From: Bacteroides sp.
GTDB lineage: Bacteria; Bacteroidota; Bacteroidia; Bacteroidales; Bacteroidaceae
Assembly: GCA_023665805.1 (NCBI GenBank)
Contig: JAMPDJ010000005.1
Coordinates: forward strand, 83,102-147,101
DNA length: 64,000 nt
Reading direction: 5' to 3'
A program made the translations under genes and the position numbers. The notes under the pieces were generated by a model. That model saw only the letters and a program-made list of their open reading frames with translations, did not search any database and was not told the origin of the DNA. Shown one piece after another: positions 56,070 through 64,000 of the stretch. Every line of letters begins with the position of its first letter. Within the stretch, counting starts at the first letter, position 1.

Positions 56070-57788
56070 ATGGCAAACTACTATAACGATATAAAGGAAA
56101 TCAAGTTTGAACTTGAGAACAGTCCCTTGATGCAGCGCATTGTGGAACTGAAGGAGTTGGGGTATGCCGACAAGGACGATTGCGACTATGCTCCCCAGGA
56201 TTTTGCCGATGCCATGGACTCATACGACTGTCTTCTGGACATCGTTGGTGACATAACGGGCAATATCGTGGCTCCCAATGCCGAGGAGGTGGATGCCGAG
56301 GGCGCGCATCTCAGCAACGGCCGTGTCAGCTATGCGGCCAAGACGTTGGAGAATCTTGATGCCATGAACCGTGCAGGCCTCAATGGTATGACCATGCCTC
56401 GTCGCTACGGGGGACTCAATCTTCCGGTCACCGTCTATACTGCTGCCAACGAGATGGTGGCCACAGCCGATGCCGGGTTTCAGAACATCTGGTCATTGCA
56501 GGATTGCATAGAGACACTCTATTGTTTTGGTTCAGAGGAACAACGTCGCAAGTACATTCCACGTGTTTGTGCCGGAGAGACCATGTCAATGGATTTGACG
56601 GAGCCGGATGCCGGTAGCGACCTGCAGAGCGTGATGCTTAAGGCTACTTACGACGAGGCCGAGGGATGCTGGCGTCTGAATGGTTCCAAACGCTTTATCA
56701 CAAATGGTGACAGCGACATACACCTTGTCCTGGCACGCAGTGAGGCCGGCACGCGTGACGGCCGTGGATTGTCCATGTTCATCTATGACAAGCGTGACGG
56801 TGGCGTGGACGTGCGTCGCATAGAAAACAAGATGGGCATACACGGGTCTCCAACTTGTGAATTGGTCTACAAGAACGCGAAGTGCGAGTTGTGCGGTGAT
56901 CGCAAGCTGGGGCTTATCAAGTACGTCATGTCGTTGATGAACGGTGCTCGTCTGGGTATTGCCGCACAGAGTGTTGGACTCAGTCAGGCAGCTTATAACG
57001 AGGCCTTGGCGTATGCTCGCGATCGCAGGCAGTTCGGCAAGGCCATAATAGAGTTCCCGGCCGTGGCAGAGATGCTGTCCAATATCAAGGCTCGTCTGGA
57101 TGCAGGTCGTGCGTTGCTCTATCAGACTGCCCGCTACGTTGATATATATAAGAATCTGGAGGACATCTCACGCGAACGTAAACTGACTCCGGAGGAACGT
57201 CAGGAACTGAAGCAGTACTCTCGCCTTGCCGATGCCTTTACTCCATTGGCCAAGGGCATGAATTCCGAGTATGCCAACCAGAATGCCTACGACGGCATAC
57301 AGGTGCATGGCGGTAGCGGCTTCATGCTGGAATACGCATGCCAGCGTATCTATCGCGATGCCCGCATAACCAGCATCTACGAGGGTACCACCCAGCTCCA
57401 GACCGTGGCAGCCATACGTTACGTTACCAATGGTCTCTATTCCACTGTCATCAAGGACATGGAACAGCAGGCTATTGCAGCCGGACTGGAGGGCGATGCC
57501 ACAATGCATCGTTTGCAGGAGATGGCCGGCAAGTTCAATGCCTGCACTGCTGCAGTCAAGGACACTGCTGACCAGGATTTCCTTGATCTTTGCTCACGTC
57601 ATCTTTATGACATGGCAGGTAACATTATCATGAGCCACTTGTTGATGCACAATGCGCTGAAGGCTCCTGAAATCTTCGGCCGCAGTCTGCAAGTATACGT
57701 CAATATGGCCGAGGCCGAAGTGGAGAAGCACTTCACCTGGATTCGCAAGATGACACCAGAAAAGGCGGAATACTACCGCCAGGCATAA
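56070..57788 (+). CDS. acyl-CoA dehydrogenase family protein
   Basis: 572 residues, the longer type with a C-terminal extension beyond the 380-residue core. FAD and substrate motifs: SMDLTEPDAGSDLQSVMLKA, GSKRFITNGDSDIHLVLARS, YARDRRQFGKAIIEFPAVAE, YDGIQVHGGSGFMLEYACQR and the catalytic Glu in ARITSIYEGTTQLQ. It transfers electrons to the EtfBA pair encoded with it. Whether it oxidises or reduces acyl-CoA in the cell cannot be told; anaerobic Bacteroidales may use it in either direction. Confidence 0.92.
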   Translation: MANYYNDIKEIKFELENSPLMQRIVELKELGYADKDDCDYAPQDFADAMDSYDCLLDIVGDITGNIVAPNAEEVDAEGAHLSNGRVSYAAKTLENLDAMNRAGLNGMTMPRRYGGLNLPVTVYTAANEMVATADAGFQNIWSLQDCIETLYCFGSEEQRRKYIPRVCAGETMSMDLTEPDAGSDLQSVMLKATYDEAEGCWRLNGSKRFITNGDSDIHLVLARSEAGTRDGRGLSMFIYDKRDGGVDVRRIENKMGIHGSPTCELVYKNAKCELCGDRKLGLIKYVMSLMNGARLGIAAQSVGLSQAAYNEALAYARDRRQFGKAIIEFPAVAEMLSNIKARLDAGRALLYQTARYVDIYKNLEDISRERKLTPEERQELKQYSRLADAFTPLAKGMNSEYANQNAYDGIQVHGGSGFMLEYACQRIYRDARITSIYEGTTQLQTVAAIRYVTNGLYSTVIKDMEQQAIAAGLEGDATMHRLQEMAGKFNACTAAVKDTADQDFLDLCSRHLYDMAGNIIMSHLLMHNALKAPEIFGRSLQVYVNMAEAEVEKHFTWIRKMTPEKAEYYRQA

Positions 57789-57814
57789 CCTCTTGGGATT
57801 CATGCAATATGTAT

Positions 57815-57849
57815 GACGGGGACATCCTTCATTGAAGGGTGTCCCCGTC
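57815..57849 (+). terminator. terminator of the etf operon
   Basis: A 16-bp stem with one G-T pair, core GACGGGGACATCCTTC, 3-nt loop, followed by CTTTG. 26 nt after the dehydrogenase stop. Confidence 0.75.
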
Positions 57850-57935
57850 TTTGCATGCTGTGGGTTAACGTGAGATACTTTGTTGATTGACAGGGGGAGG
57901 GCCGTGTTCCTGTCGAACGACTTCTACACATGTGG

Positions 57936-57983
57936 CGAAGCCCCCGATGCTGCCATCGCAAAGAGGCAGCATCGGGGGCTTCG
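57936..57983. terminator. terminator of the SulP gene
   Basis: Perfect 19-bp arms (57936-57954, 57965-57983), outer sequence CGAAGCCCCCGATGCTGCC, 10-nt loop, just beyond the minus-strand SulP stop. Possibly bidirectional. Confidence 0.75.
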
Positions 57984-58007
57984 TTGCTCCATGCTGTCCT
58001 CTGACGC

Positions 58008-59732
58008 TTATTTGAGCATCTCCTGCGCCTTGTGCAGAGCTTCGTCTATGTGGTCGCAGAAATTGTTGATGCCGAGAATCTTGTCGAAATTGGCCTTCAT
58101 CAATTGCTGGCGCACTTTGGGCGAGAGGCCGGAAAGCAGGATTTCTATGCCCTTGTCGTGGTTCATCTCCACAAGGTTGGCCAGGTTGTGTATGCCCGTT
58201 GAGTCGATGAATGGAACACGGCGCATGCGTATGATTTGCACACGCGGACGGTTGCCGCTTTGAAGCTGTGTCTCCAGTTCCTCGAACTTGTTCGCGATGC
58301 CGAAGAAGTACGGGCCGTTGATTTCATACACCGCGCAGCCTTCGGGGATAGAGAGCAGTTCCTCGCTCTCCTCGCTGGGGTGTATCTCGTTTTCTATGAC
58401 TGAGATTTCCGTGGTTTCCATCACACGTTTTATAAAGAGCACGCAGGCTATTATCAGGCCTATCTCTATGGCTATGGTCAAGTCGAAGATGACGGTCAGC
58501 AGGAAAGTGGTGAAGAGTACCGTCACGTCGCTCTTGGGGTTCTTCAGCAGTCCATTGAAAGTGCGCCATCCGCTCATGTTATAGCTTACCACCACCAGCA
58601 CGGCTGCCAGCGTGGCCATGGGGATGTACTGTGCGTATGGCATCAGTACGAGCAGGATGAGGACCAGTACTATGGCATGGATGATGCCGGCTATGGGTGT
58701 GCGGCCGCCATTGTTGATATTGGTCATGGTACGGGCTATGGCGCCGGTGGCCGGTATGCCTCCGAAGAGAGGGGATACGAGATTGGCCACGCCCTGCGCC
58801 ACCAATTCAGTGTTGGAGTCATGTCGGTCACCTATGACACCGTCGGCCACGGCGGCACTGAGCAGGCTCTCGATGGCACCGAGGATGGCGATTGTGAAGG
58901 CCACCGGCAGCAAACGCTGTATGGACTCGAACGTGAATGTGGGCACCACCATTTCTGGCAGCTGGGCCTGGATGCTGAATCTGTCTCCAATGGTGTCTAT
59001 TCCGCCGATGCCCAAGTTTTTCATTATCAGCACTGCAGCCGTGCCCAGCAGTATTCCGTAAAGGGAGCCGGGAATCTTGTTCAGTACCGGTATGCGCCTT
59101 ACGGCCATGGGGGAGAATACAATCACGGCCAAGGAACCCATGGCCACGATGAAGTTCCAGAGGTTGAAGGACTGTATGTTGCGCGCATAGCACACCCACT
59201 TGCCTATGAAGTCTCCGGGGGTCTTCAGCGGGATGGTGATGGTCTCGCCGGCTTCGCTCACGGCCTGTTGGGTCAGTCCCAGGACATCGGCAACCTGCGT
59301 GGTGAATATGGTCACAGCTATGCCGGCAGTGAAACCTATGATGATGGGGTAGGGAATGAACTTGATGACGGCACCCAGCTTGAACACGCCCAAGGCAATC
59401 AGTATCACGCCTGCAAGCATGGTTGCTATCAGCAGTCCTTGCAGACCGTAGGCAGGGTCGGTGACGATACCGTATATGATTACGATGAAGGCACCTGTTG
59501 GTCCGCCAATCTGTACCTTGCTGCCGCCAAGGGCAGAGATGATGAAACCGGCCACTATGGCCGTGATGATGCCCTTTTCGGGAGTGACGCCGCTGGCGAT
59601 ACCAAAGGCTATGGCCAGCGGCAGGGCCACGATGCCCACGATGATACCGGCCATCAGATCTTTCATGAAACTCTCCTTGTTGTAGCCTTTGAGCGAGTCA
59701 AGCAGGCGTGGCTTCAAGATAAAACTTTTCAT
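58008..59732 (-). CDS. SulP-family anion transporter with STAS domain
   Basis: 574 residues from the ATG at 59732 (MKSFILKPRLLDSLKGYNKE); the frame extends to 59813, but the -7 box at 59811-59818 makes the inner start right. It has 10-12 membrane segments, with GIIVGIVALPLAIAFGIASG, GGSKVQIGGPTGAFIVIIYG and LVSPLFGGIPATGAIARTMT, then a STAS domain (YEINGPYFFGIANKFEELET, VPFIDSTGIHNLANLVEM). The family moves sulfate, bicarbonate or other anions; the substrate is not decided by sequence. Confidence 0.93.
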   Translation of the reverse strand: MKSFILKPRLLDSLKGYNKESFMKDLMAGIIVGIVALPLAIAFGIASGVTPEKGIITAIVAGFIISALGGSKVQIGGPTGAFIVIIYGIVTDPAYGLQGLLIATMLAGVILIALGVFKLGAVIKFIPYPIIIGFTAGIAVTIFTTQVADVLGLTQQAVSEAGETITIPLKTPGDFIGKWVCYARNIQSFNLWNFIVAMGSLAVIVFSPMAVRRIPVLNKIPGSLYGILLGTAAVLIMKNLGIGGIDTIGDRFSIQAQLPEMVVPTFTFESIQRLLPVAFTIAILGAIESLLSAAVADGVIGDRHDSNTELVAQGVANLVSPLFGGIPATGAIARTMTNINNGGRTPIAGIIHAIVLVLILLVLMPYAQYIPMATLAAVLVVVSYNMSGWRTFNGLLKNPKSDVTVLFTTFLLTVIFDLTIAIEIGLIIACVLFIKRVMETTEISVIENEIHPSEESEELLSIPEGCAVYEINGPYFFGIANKFEELETQLQSGNRPRVQIIRMRRVPFIDSTGIHNLANLVEMNHDKGIEILLSGLSPKVRQQLMKANFDKILGINNFCDHIDEALHKAQEMLK

Positions 59733-59810
59733 AGTTCGGTTGCACGATATACCCGAAGGCAATGATTCCCCCGGGCACTCTAAATGGTAATAAATGTTAT
59801 AATTCTCTTG

Positions 59811-59818
59811 CAAAGTTA
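59811..59818 (-). promoter_or_regulatory. -7 box TAACTTTG of the SulP gene
   Basis: TAACTTTG on the minus strand, 79 nt before the chosen ATG, which supports 59732 over 59813 as the start. Confidence 0.55.
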
Positions 59819-59838
59819 CGATTCTTGACTCTAAGGCC

Positions 59839-59868
59839 TTGCTTATTGGCCTAATTTAATTAACTTTG
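59839..59868 (+). promoter_or_regulatory. promoter of the peptide transporter gene
   Basis: TTG at 59839-59841, 19-nt spacer, TAACTTTG at 59861-59868, about 60 nt before the ATG. Confidence 0.65.
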
Positions 59869-59929
59869 TGTTGCATTTATTAACCTATGTCAATTCTCAA
59901 TAATAACTCAATAAAAACACACTTAATCT

Positions 59930-61453
59930 ATGTTTGAAGGACATCCTAAAGGCCTTTGGGCCTTGTCTCTTGCCAACACAGGTGAACGCTTCGGCTACTA
60001 CACCATGTTGGCCGTGTTCCTGTTCTTTTTGCAGGACAACTTCGGTTTCTCCATGGGAATTTCCAGTATCATCCAGGGCATCTTTCTGGGTGTAGTTTAT
60101 TTTGTACCCCTTTTCGGCGGCATGCTGGCAGACAGGTACGGCTTCGGTAAACTGGTAACCCTGGGCATTCTTGTCATGTTTCTGGGCTATCTGCTTCTTG
60201 CCCTGCCGCTTGGCGCAAGCACCATGGCCCTTGGCGTGATGACGCTTGCTCTGATGTGCGTGTGCATAGGCACGGGCCTTTTCAAGGGCAATCTGCAGGT
60301 TCTGGTAGGTAATCTCTACGACGACCCTCAGTATTCGGCCAAGCGTGACGAGGGATTCAGCATCTTCTACATGGCCATCAACCTTGGTTCCATGTTCGCC
60401 GCCGCCGCCGCCCTGGGCATCATGGCATGGGTACAGGAGGAGTATGCCGTAAGCAAGGCGGATTCCTATCACTTCGCCTTTGCCGTGGCTTGCGTGTCTC
60501 TTGTCATTTCCATAGCCATTTATTACGCGTTCCGTGGCACCTTTGCTCATGCCGACCGTGCCAAGGTGGTGGCCGATGCCGGCAGCAAACAGGTGGTGGA
60601 ACAGGAACTCAGCCCTGCAGAGACCAAGGAACGCATCGTATGCCTCTGTCTGGTCTTCGCCGTGGTAATCTTCTTCTGGATGGCTTTCCACCAGAACGGT
60701 ATCACCATGAACCAGTTTGCCCGCGAATACACTGCCACCAGTGCCTCCGGTGTGCAGGGCATGATGTTCAGTGTGTGGAATCTTGTATTGGGCATAGTGG
60801 CAGTTTATGGCTTTCTCAATCTGTTCCAGTCCAAGAGCATGAACGGCAAGCTGATTGCCGCAGGTGCCTTGTTGGTTTCCGGTGGCATTCTCGTCTACAA
60901 GGCCATGAATGTGACTGAACCTGTTGCTGTTGATGCCCCCATCTTCCAGCAGTTCAATCCTTGCTTTGTGGTGGCTTTGACACCCATAGTAATGCTCGTG
61001 TTCAACTGGTTGGGCAAGAAAGGCATCGTGCTTACTTCTCCTACGAAGATTGGCCTTGGCATGTTGGTTGCCGCTTTGGCATTTGTTATCCTGCTGGTAG
61101 GCTCATGGGGCCTCCCTCCTCAGGCCGGGCAGCTGGCAGCCACAGCTGCCGGGACTGCAACCTTGATATCTCCCAATTGGTTGGTCAGCACGTATCTGGT
61201 GCTCACTATTGCCGAATTGCTGCTTTCACCCATAGGTATTGCCTTTGTCAGCAAGGTGGCCCCCCCCCAGTATAAGGGTATGATGATGGGAGGGTGGTTT
61301 GTGGCCACGGCCATAGGCAACTTCCTCATCTCCATTCCCGGCTTGCTGTGGGGCAATGAGCTTTATGTCGTCTGGGGCGTGCTCATCGGCGTATGCCTGG
61401 TATCGGCTATATTTATCTTCTCTATCTTGAAGAGGCTCAACAAGGTAAGCTGA
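59930..61453 (+). CDS. proton-dependent oligopeptide transporter (POT/PTR family)
   Basis: 507 residues, 12-14 membrane helices. The POT signature GERFGYYTMLAVFLFFLQ is at residues 18-35, with FGGMLADRYGFGK and later FFWMAFHQNG. It imports di- and tripeptides with protons through the inner membrane, complementing pepT in the window. It has its own promoter, divergent from SulP. Confidence 0.93.
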   Translation: MFEGHPKGLWALSLANTGERFGYYTMLAVFLFFLQDNFGFSMGISSIIQGIFLGVVYFVPLFGGMLADRYGFGKLVTLGILVMFLGYLLLALPLGASTMALGVMTLALMCVCIGTGLFKGNLQVLVGNLYDDPQYSAKRDEGFSIFYMAINLGSMFAAAAALGIMAWVQEEYAVSKADSYHFAFAVACVSLVISIAIYYAFRGTFAHADRAKVVADAGSKQVVEQELSPAETKERIVCLCLVFAVVIFFWMAFHQNGITMNQFAREYTATSASGVQGMMFSVWNLVLGIVAVYGFLNLFQSKSMNGKLIAAGALLVSGGILVYKAMNVTEPVAVDAPIFQQFNPCFVVALTPIVMLVFNWLGKKGIVLTSPTKIGLGMLVAALAFVILLVGSWGLPPQAGQLAATAAGTATLISPNWLVSTYLVLTIAELLLSPIGIAFVSKVAPPQYKGMMMGGWFVATAIGNFLISIPGLLWGNELYVVWGVLIGVCLVSAIFIFSILKRLNKVS

Positions 61454-61538
61454 TACGTCCCGGTTGCCGTTCGTCGCCATGTCAGTGATGCGCCGGCGAT
61501 ACCGAATACATTTATTATATATATAGGTAGAGATACGG

Positions 61539-61561
61539 CTGCTGCTCCATCGGAGCAGCAG
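61539..61561 (+). terminator. terminator hairpin after the peptide transporter
   Basis: 10-bp arms CTGCTGCTCC / GGAGCAGCAG with a 3-nt loop, lying between the transporter and the DUF975 gene; no T-run. Confidence 0.5.
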
Positions 61562-61667
61562 TCCAATATAATAATAACAAATAAACAAAAAGACTATAAT
61601 TTCATCAAATTCTTCAATTCGTTCAGCTGCATGTGCCGCCCTCAAAGGGCGTTGGCTCGAGGCTGCA

Positions 61668-62213
61668 ATGCTCACTTTCGTGTACATGCTGATTGCGGTA
61701 TTGGTATCCATGATTCCTTATGTAGGTACATTGGCGTCTTTGTTGCTGATACCTATGGGCTGGGGCTTTGCCGTGGCATTCCTGCGCAATGGCCGTGGTG
61801 CCGATGATCCGTTCAATATCTCATGCCTCTTTGATGGCTACAAGGATTTTGTTCGTATCTTCACCACTATCCTGCTTTCCAATGTGTATGTTTTATTGTG
61901 GTCATTGTTGCTGATTGTGCCAGGCATCATCAAGCAACTCGCCTATGCCATGACTCCGTACATTCTGGCCGACCACCCCGAGTTGAACAATAACAGGGCT
62001 ATCGAACTCAGCATGGCCATGATGGACGGTCACAAGATGGACCTTTTCCTGATGAATCTCGTTTTCTTCTGCTGGGGTATATTGTGCATCTTCACTTTGG
62101 GCATCGGCTACTTCTGGCTTTGTCCCTACATGCAGGCTTCGTATGCCAAGTTCTATGAGGAATTGAAGGCAGAGTACGAGCAGAACGGAACATGTTGCTG
62201 CTGCAAGGCTTAG
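61668..62213 (+). CDS. DUF975-family membrane protein, true start probably upstream
   Basis: 181 residues from the ATG at 61668, with membrane segments and the DUF975 pattern GWGFAVAFLRNGRGADDPF, FTTILLSNVYVLLWSLLLIV, PGIIKQLAYAMTPYILADHP, GIGYFWLCPYMQASYAKFYE. The C-terminus has four Cys in a row (CCCCKA). In-frame sequence upstream reads SSIRSAACAALKGRWLEAA, very like the family's N-terminus, yet back to the TAA stops at 61569-61577 there is no ATG, GTG or TTG, only ATT (61599) and ATA (61581, 61596). Either a rare start is used or the original start was lost. Confidence 0.82.
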   Translation: MLTFVYMLIAVLVSMIPYVGTLASLLLIPMGWGFAVAFLRNGRGADDPFNISCLFDGYKDFVRIFTTILLSNVYVLLWSLLLIVPGIIKQLAYAMTPYILADHPELNNNRAIELSMAMMDGHKMDLFLMNLVFFCWGILCIFTLGIGYFWLCPYMQASYAKFYEELKAEYEQNGTCCCCKA

Positions 62214-62236
62214 TCCTGGTAATATATTATATATCC

Positions 62237-62275
62237 GGAGGGAGCGTCCAACGAGGGTGCTCCCTCCTGTTTTTT
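62237..62275 (+). terminator. terminator of the DUF975 gene
   Basis: 9-bp arms GGAGGGAGC / GCTCCCTCC with a 13-nt loop, followed by TGTTTTTTTT: a classical intrinsic terminator. Confidence 0.85.
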
Positions 62276-62444
62276 TTGTACTGCTGTCGTGGGTGGGAGT
62301 CCTGAGAGATGCCTTTTAGATGTAAATTCCGTCCTTGACCAGATAATTGACCATTCCGCGGCATCTTGCCTCCGCTCGCTTGGGTTAAAGGGTGGGGGAG
62401 GAAGAACTATAGCATACATGCTGTCCTCTGGGATTCTCTTTTCC

Positions 62445-62528
62445 GTCCATAGTGTTGTCGCACCCTTGACAATAGTATGGACGAGGTCGCGCTTATAGTA
62501 TAGTCGTGGTGCTGACAATATGGTGAGT
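62445..62528. repeat. second array of four 15-bp dyads with 8-nt spacers (23-bp period)
   Basis: Units start at 62445, 62468, 62491 and 62514: GTCCATAGTGTTGTC, GACAATAGTATGGAC, GCTTATAGTATAGTC, GACAATATGGTGAGT. Unit 2 is the exact reverse complement of unit 4 of the 5049 array, and the 23-bp spacing is the same. Units 1 and 2 form an inverted repeat with two mismatches. Units 3 and 4 are degenerate. Between the DUF975 and beta-lactamase genes. Confidence 0.75.
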
Positions 62529-62848
62529 AAGTAATGGTACCGAAGGGATGGTATTTCATTCCTGTATGTGGGCATGCCGCGTAGTTTACATTGCCGTCAA
62601 TTACTTTTCACCTGTCGGTATCAAATTAGGCGGTTACGATGAGTCAAGTAACAGGCGCATTGTCTATATGGGTATGTTCACGCTGTTTTTTATGTTGAAA
62701 AAACTTACATCAGGGTCTTGATTCTTGTGGTGGCTAATTCCCAACTTGATTGCCGGATTGGCAGAAAGGCAACATTGGATGAAGGTTATACAGGATATAC
62801 TGTTGTTTTGGGATTCCTTGCCTGCGGATTTCGATTTTGTCATGAATG
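62529..62848. other. intergenic, no feature seen
   Basis: 320 bp between the second dyad array and the beta-lactamase promoter. Both strands were read; no convincing frame, hairpin or repeat was found. Confidence 0.6.
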
Positions 62849-62880
62849 CTTGCTTGTCTCAATAAGAATGCATATCTTTG
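62849..62880 (+). promoter_or_regulatory. beta-lactamase promoter
   Basis: CTTG at 62849-62852, 20-nt spacer, TATCTTTG at 62873-62880. The start of transcription would be about 20 nt before the ATG at 62909, which excludes the in-frame start at 62846. Confidence 0.65.
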
Positions 62881-62908
62881 TCCTGTTACGGACAATAACA
62901 GGATTGAC

Positions 62909-63880
62909 ATGATAATTCGGTATGTAGATCTGAGTAAATTATTGATACTATGTATGCTTATAACCTCCTGTACGTGTAGAAATGTGGCTGGAAATACGGA
63001 ATCATCTGCGGGGGGGCGGTATTACGATGTGTTGAGGGACAGCCTCTGTGCCATTGCCTCCAATGCGCCTGGCGAGGTGGGTATTGCCGTCATTGTGGAA
63101 GGAAAGGATACCATAACAGTCAATGATATTGATGTTTATCCGCTCATGAGCGTGTTCAAGTTGCATCAGTCCGTGGCATTGTGCCATGAGCTGGATGTGC
63201 GTGGATGCTCGATGGACACTGTGTTGACTATCAATCGTGCAGACCTTAATCTGAATACTTGGAGTCCGATGCTGGAGGAGCAGGTGGGGACGTATTTCAG
63301 TCTCTCTGTGCGGGAACTGATGGAATACACTTTGATGCAAAGCGACAATAACGCCAGCAATCTGATGTTTGAGCGTCTTGTCTCTGTGGCCAGGACGGAT
63401 AGCTTCATTGGAACTCTTGTTCCACGTGATGGATTCGGGATTGCAGTAAGTGAGTCCGATATGCAACAGGACCATTCGCTGAGCTATGCCAATCACTCCT
63501 CGCCACTGTCGACGGCCGTCCTTTTGGAGCGTTTGTTCAACGATAGTATACTTTCTCCAAGTAGCCAGTCGTTCATTTGCAGTGCCCTGCAGGCATGCAG
63601 GACGGGGGACGACCGCATTTCGGCTCCGCTTGCACATGAGAAGGGCGTGGTGATAGCCCACAAAACAGGATCGGGATACACCAATGGTCGCGGTGAACTG
63701 ATTGCGCACAACGATGCCGCATACATAACATTGCCGGACGGCAGACATTATTCCATAGTGGTATTTGTCAAAGATTTCCCGGGGAAGGAAGTGGAGGCCT
63801 CTGCGCTAATATCCAAAATATCGGCTTTGACATACGACTTTGTGGTGTCGCCTTGTCCTGTTGTCCGGCGTTCACTTTGA
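62909..63880 (+). CDS. class A (A2-type, CfxA/CblA-like) beta-lactamase, predicted lipoprotein
   Basis: 323 residues from the ATG at 62909, set by the promoter. A lipoprotein signal (LLILCMLITSC, lipobox Cys21) suggests membrane anchoring in the periplasm. Active-site motifs: S81-VF-K84, S145-D146-N147, E182 in SESDMQQDH (the A2-group form of Glu166) and K252-T253-G254 (HKTGSGYTNG). All catalytic residues are present, so hydrolysis of cephalosporin-type drugs is plausible, though some family members are narrow-spectrum. No transposon genes are visible beside it; a dispersed repeat copy lies 62 nt downstream. Confidence 0.92.
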   Translation: MIIRYVDLSKLLILCMLITSCTCRNVAGNTESSAGGRYYDVLRDSLCAIASNAPGEVGIAVIVEGKDTITVNDIDVYPLMSVFKLHQSVALCHELDVRGCSMDTVLTINRADLNLNTWSPMLEEQVGTYFSLSVRELMEYTLMQSDNNASNLMFERLVSVARTDSFIGTLVPRDGFGIAVSESDMQQDHSLSYANHSSPLSTAVLLERLFNDSILSPSSQSFICSALQACRTGDDRISAPLAHEKGVVIAHKTGSGYTNGRGELIAHNDAAYITLPDGRHYSIVVFVKDFPGKEVEASALISKISALTYDFVVSPCPVVRRSL

Positions 63881-63942
63881 AGTTGTCCGTTGTCTGAATT
63901 CTTTTGATGATTCCTCGTTGGTAGCAACATGAGGTCGTCGCG

Positions 63943-64000
63943 TTTAACCCAAATCGGTCATTAGATTTCCAATCCGTTTTGCCTTTATGTTCGTTCGTAT
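63943..64000 (+). repeat. dispersed repeat, copy B, cut by the window end
   Basis: 58 bp, 52 identical to copy A at 44545-44602 with no gaps. It begins TTTAACCCAAATCGGTCATT. It may continue past 64000. Confidence 0.85.

Overview
The window reads as chromosome of a Bacteroidales bacterium (Bacteroidaceae/Prevotellaceae-like, with a rather GC-rich core). Reasons: at least a dozen gene starts are preceded by the Bacteroidetes promoter form TTTG / 19-21 nt / TAnnTTTG; there is a 2,648-residue SprA next to ruvA, a 308-residue NusB, a DUF5606 gene, TonB-type outer-membrane proteins and a double-glycine peptide export locus. No rRNA, tRNA, transposase or CRISPR array was seen.

Layout. 0-5 kb, minus strand: menaquinone genes menF-menD-menB-menC, with a conspicuous in-frame deletion in MenB. 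5.0-5.13 kb: an array of four 15-bp dyads at exact 23-bp spacing. 5.3-19.9 kb: a visibly more A+T-rich plus-strand island that makes and exports two small four-cysteine peptides. It holds a LanC-like protein, two glycosyltransferases, a C39-like/VKOR/thioredoxin fusion, precursor 1, outer-membrane protein 1, a C39 peptidase ABC exporter and a membrane-fusion protein. A second cassette follows (precursor 2, outer-membrane protein 2) and ends in a copy of the exporter gene cut at its catalytic Cys codon. 20-32 kb: GH20 hexosaminidase, mnmA, a probable phospho-head-group set (cytidylyltransferase-aminotransferase fusion, opine-dehydrogenase-like protein, acyltransferase, LicD), pepT, a radical SAM protein and a TonB receptor. 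32-37.7 kb: housekeeping genes (hslR-like, pth, rplY, nusB, yajC, YbbR-like, coaE, DUF5606). 37.8-45.3 kb: GH3 glycosidase, an acetyltransferase pseudogene, a 22-bp dyad array, an Lrp-type regulator divergent from metY-cysK, and a DUF486 protein. 45.4-54 kb, minus: sprA and ruvA. 54-57.8 kb: etfB-etfA-acyl-CoA dehydrogenase. 58-64 kb: SulP transporter, peptide transporter, DUF975 protein, a second 23-bp dyad array and a class A beta-lactamase lipoprotein.

The most unusual parts are: (i) the peptide island, where two variable cassettes (core peptide plus its outer-membrane protein) lie between the same constant flanks, a 166-bp leader repeat and the first codons of the exporter; (ii) the spaced dyad arrays, two sharing a sequence and one sharing only the architecture; and (iii) a possible -1 frameshifted small gene overlapping the start codon of precursor 1. 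All functions are inferred from sequence reading without database searches.
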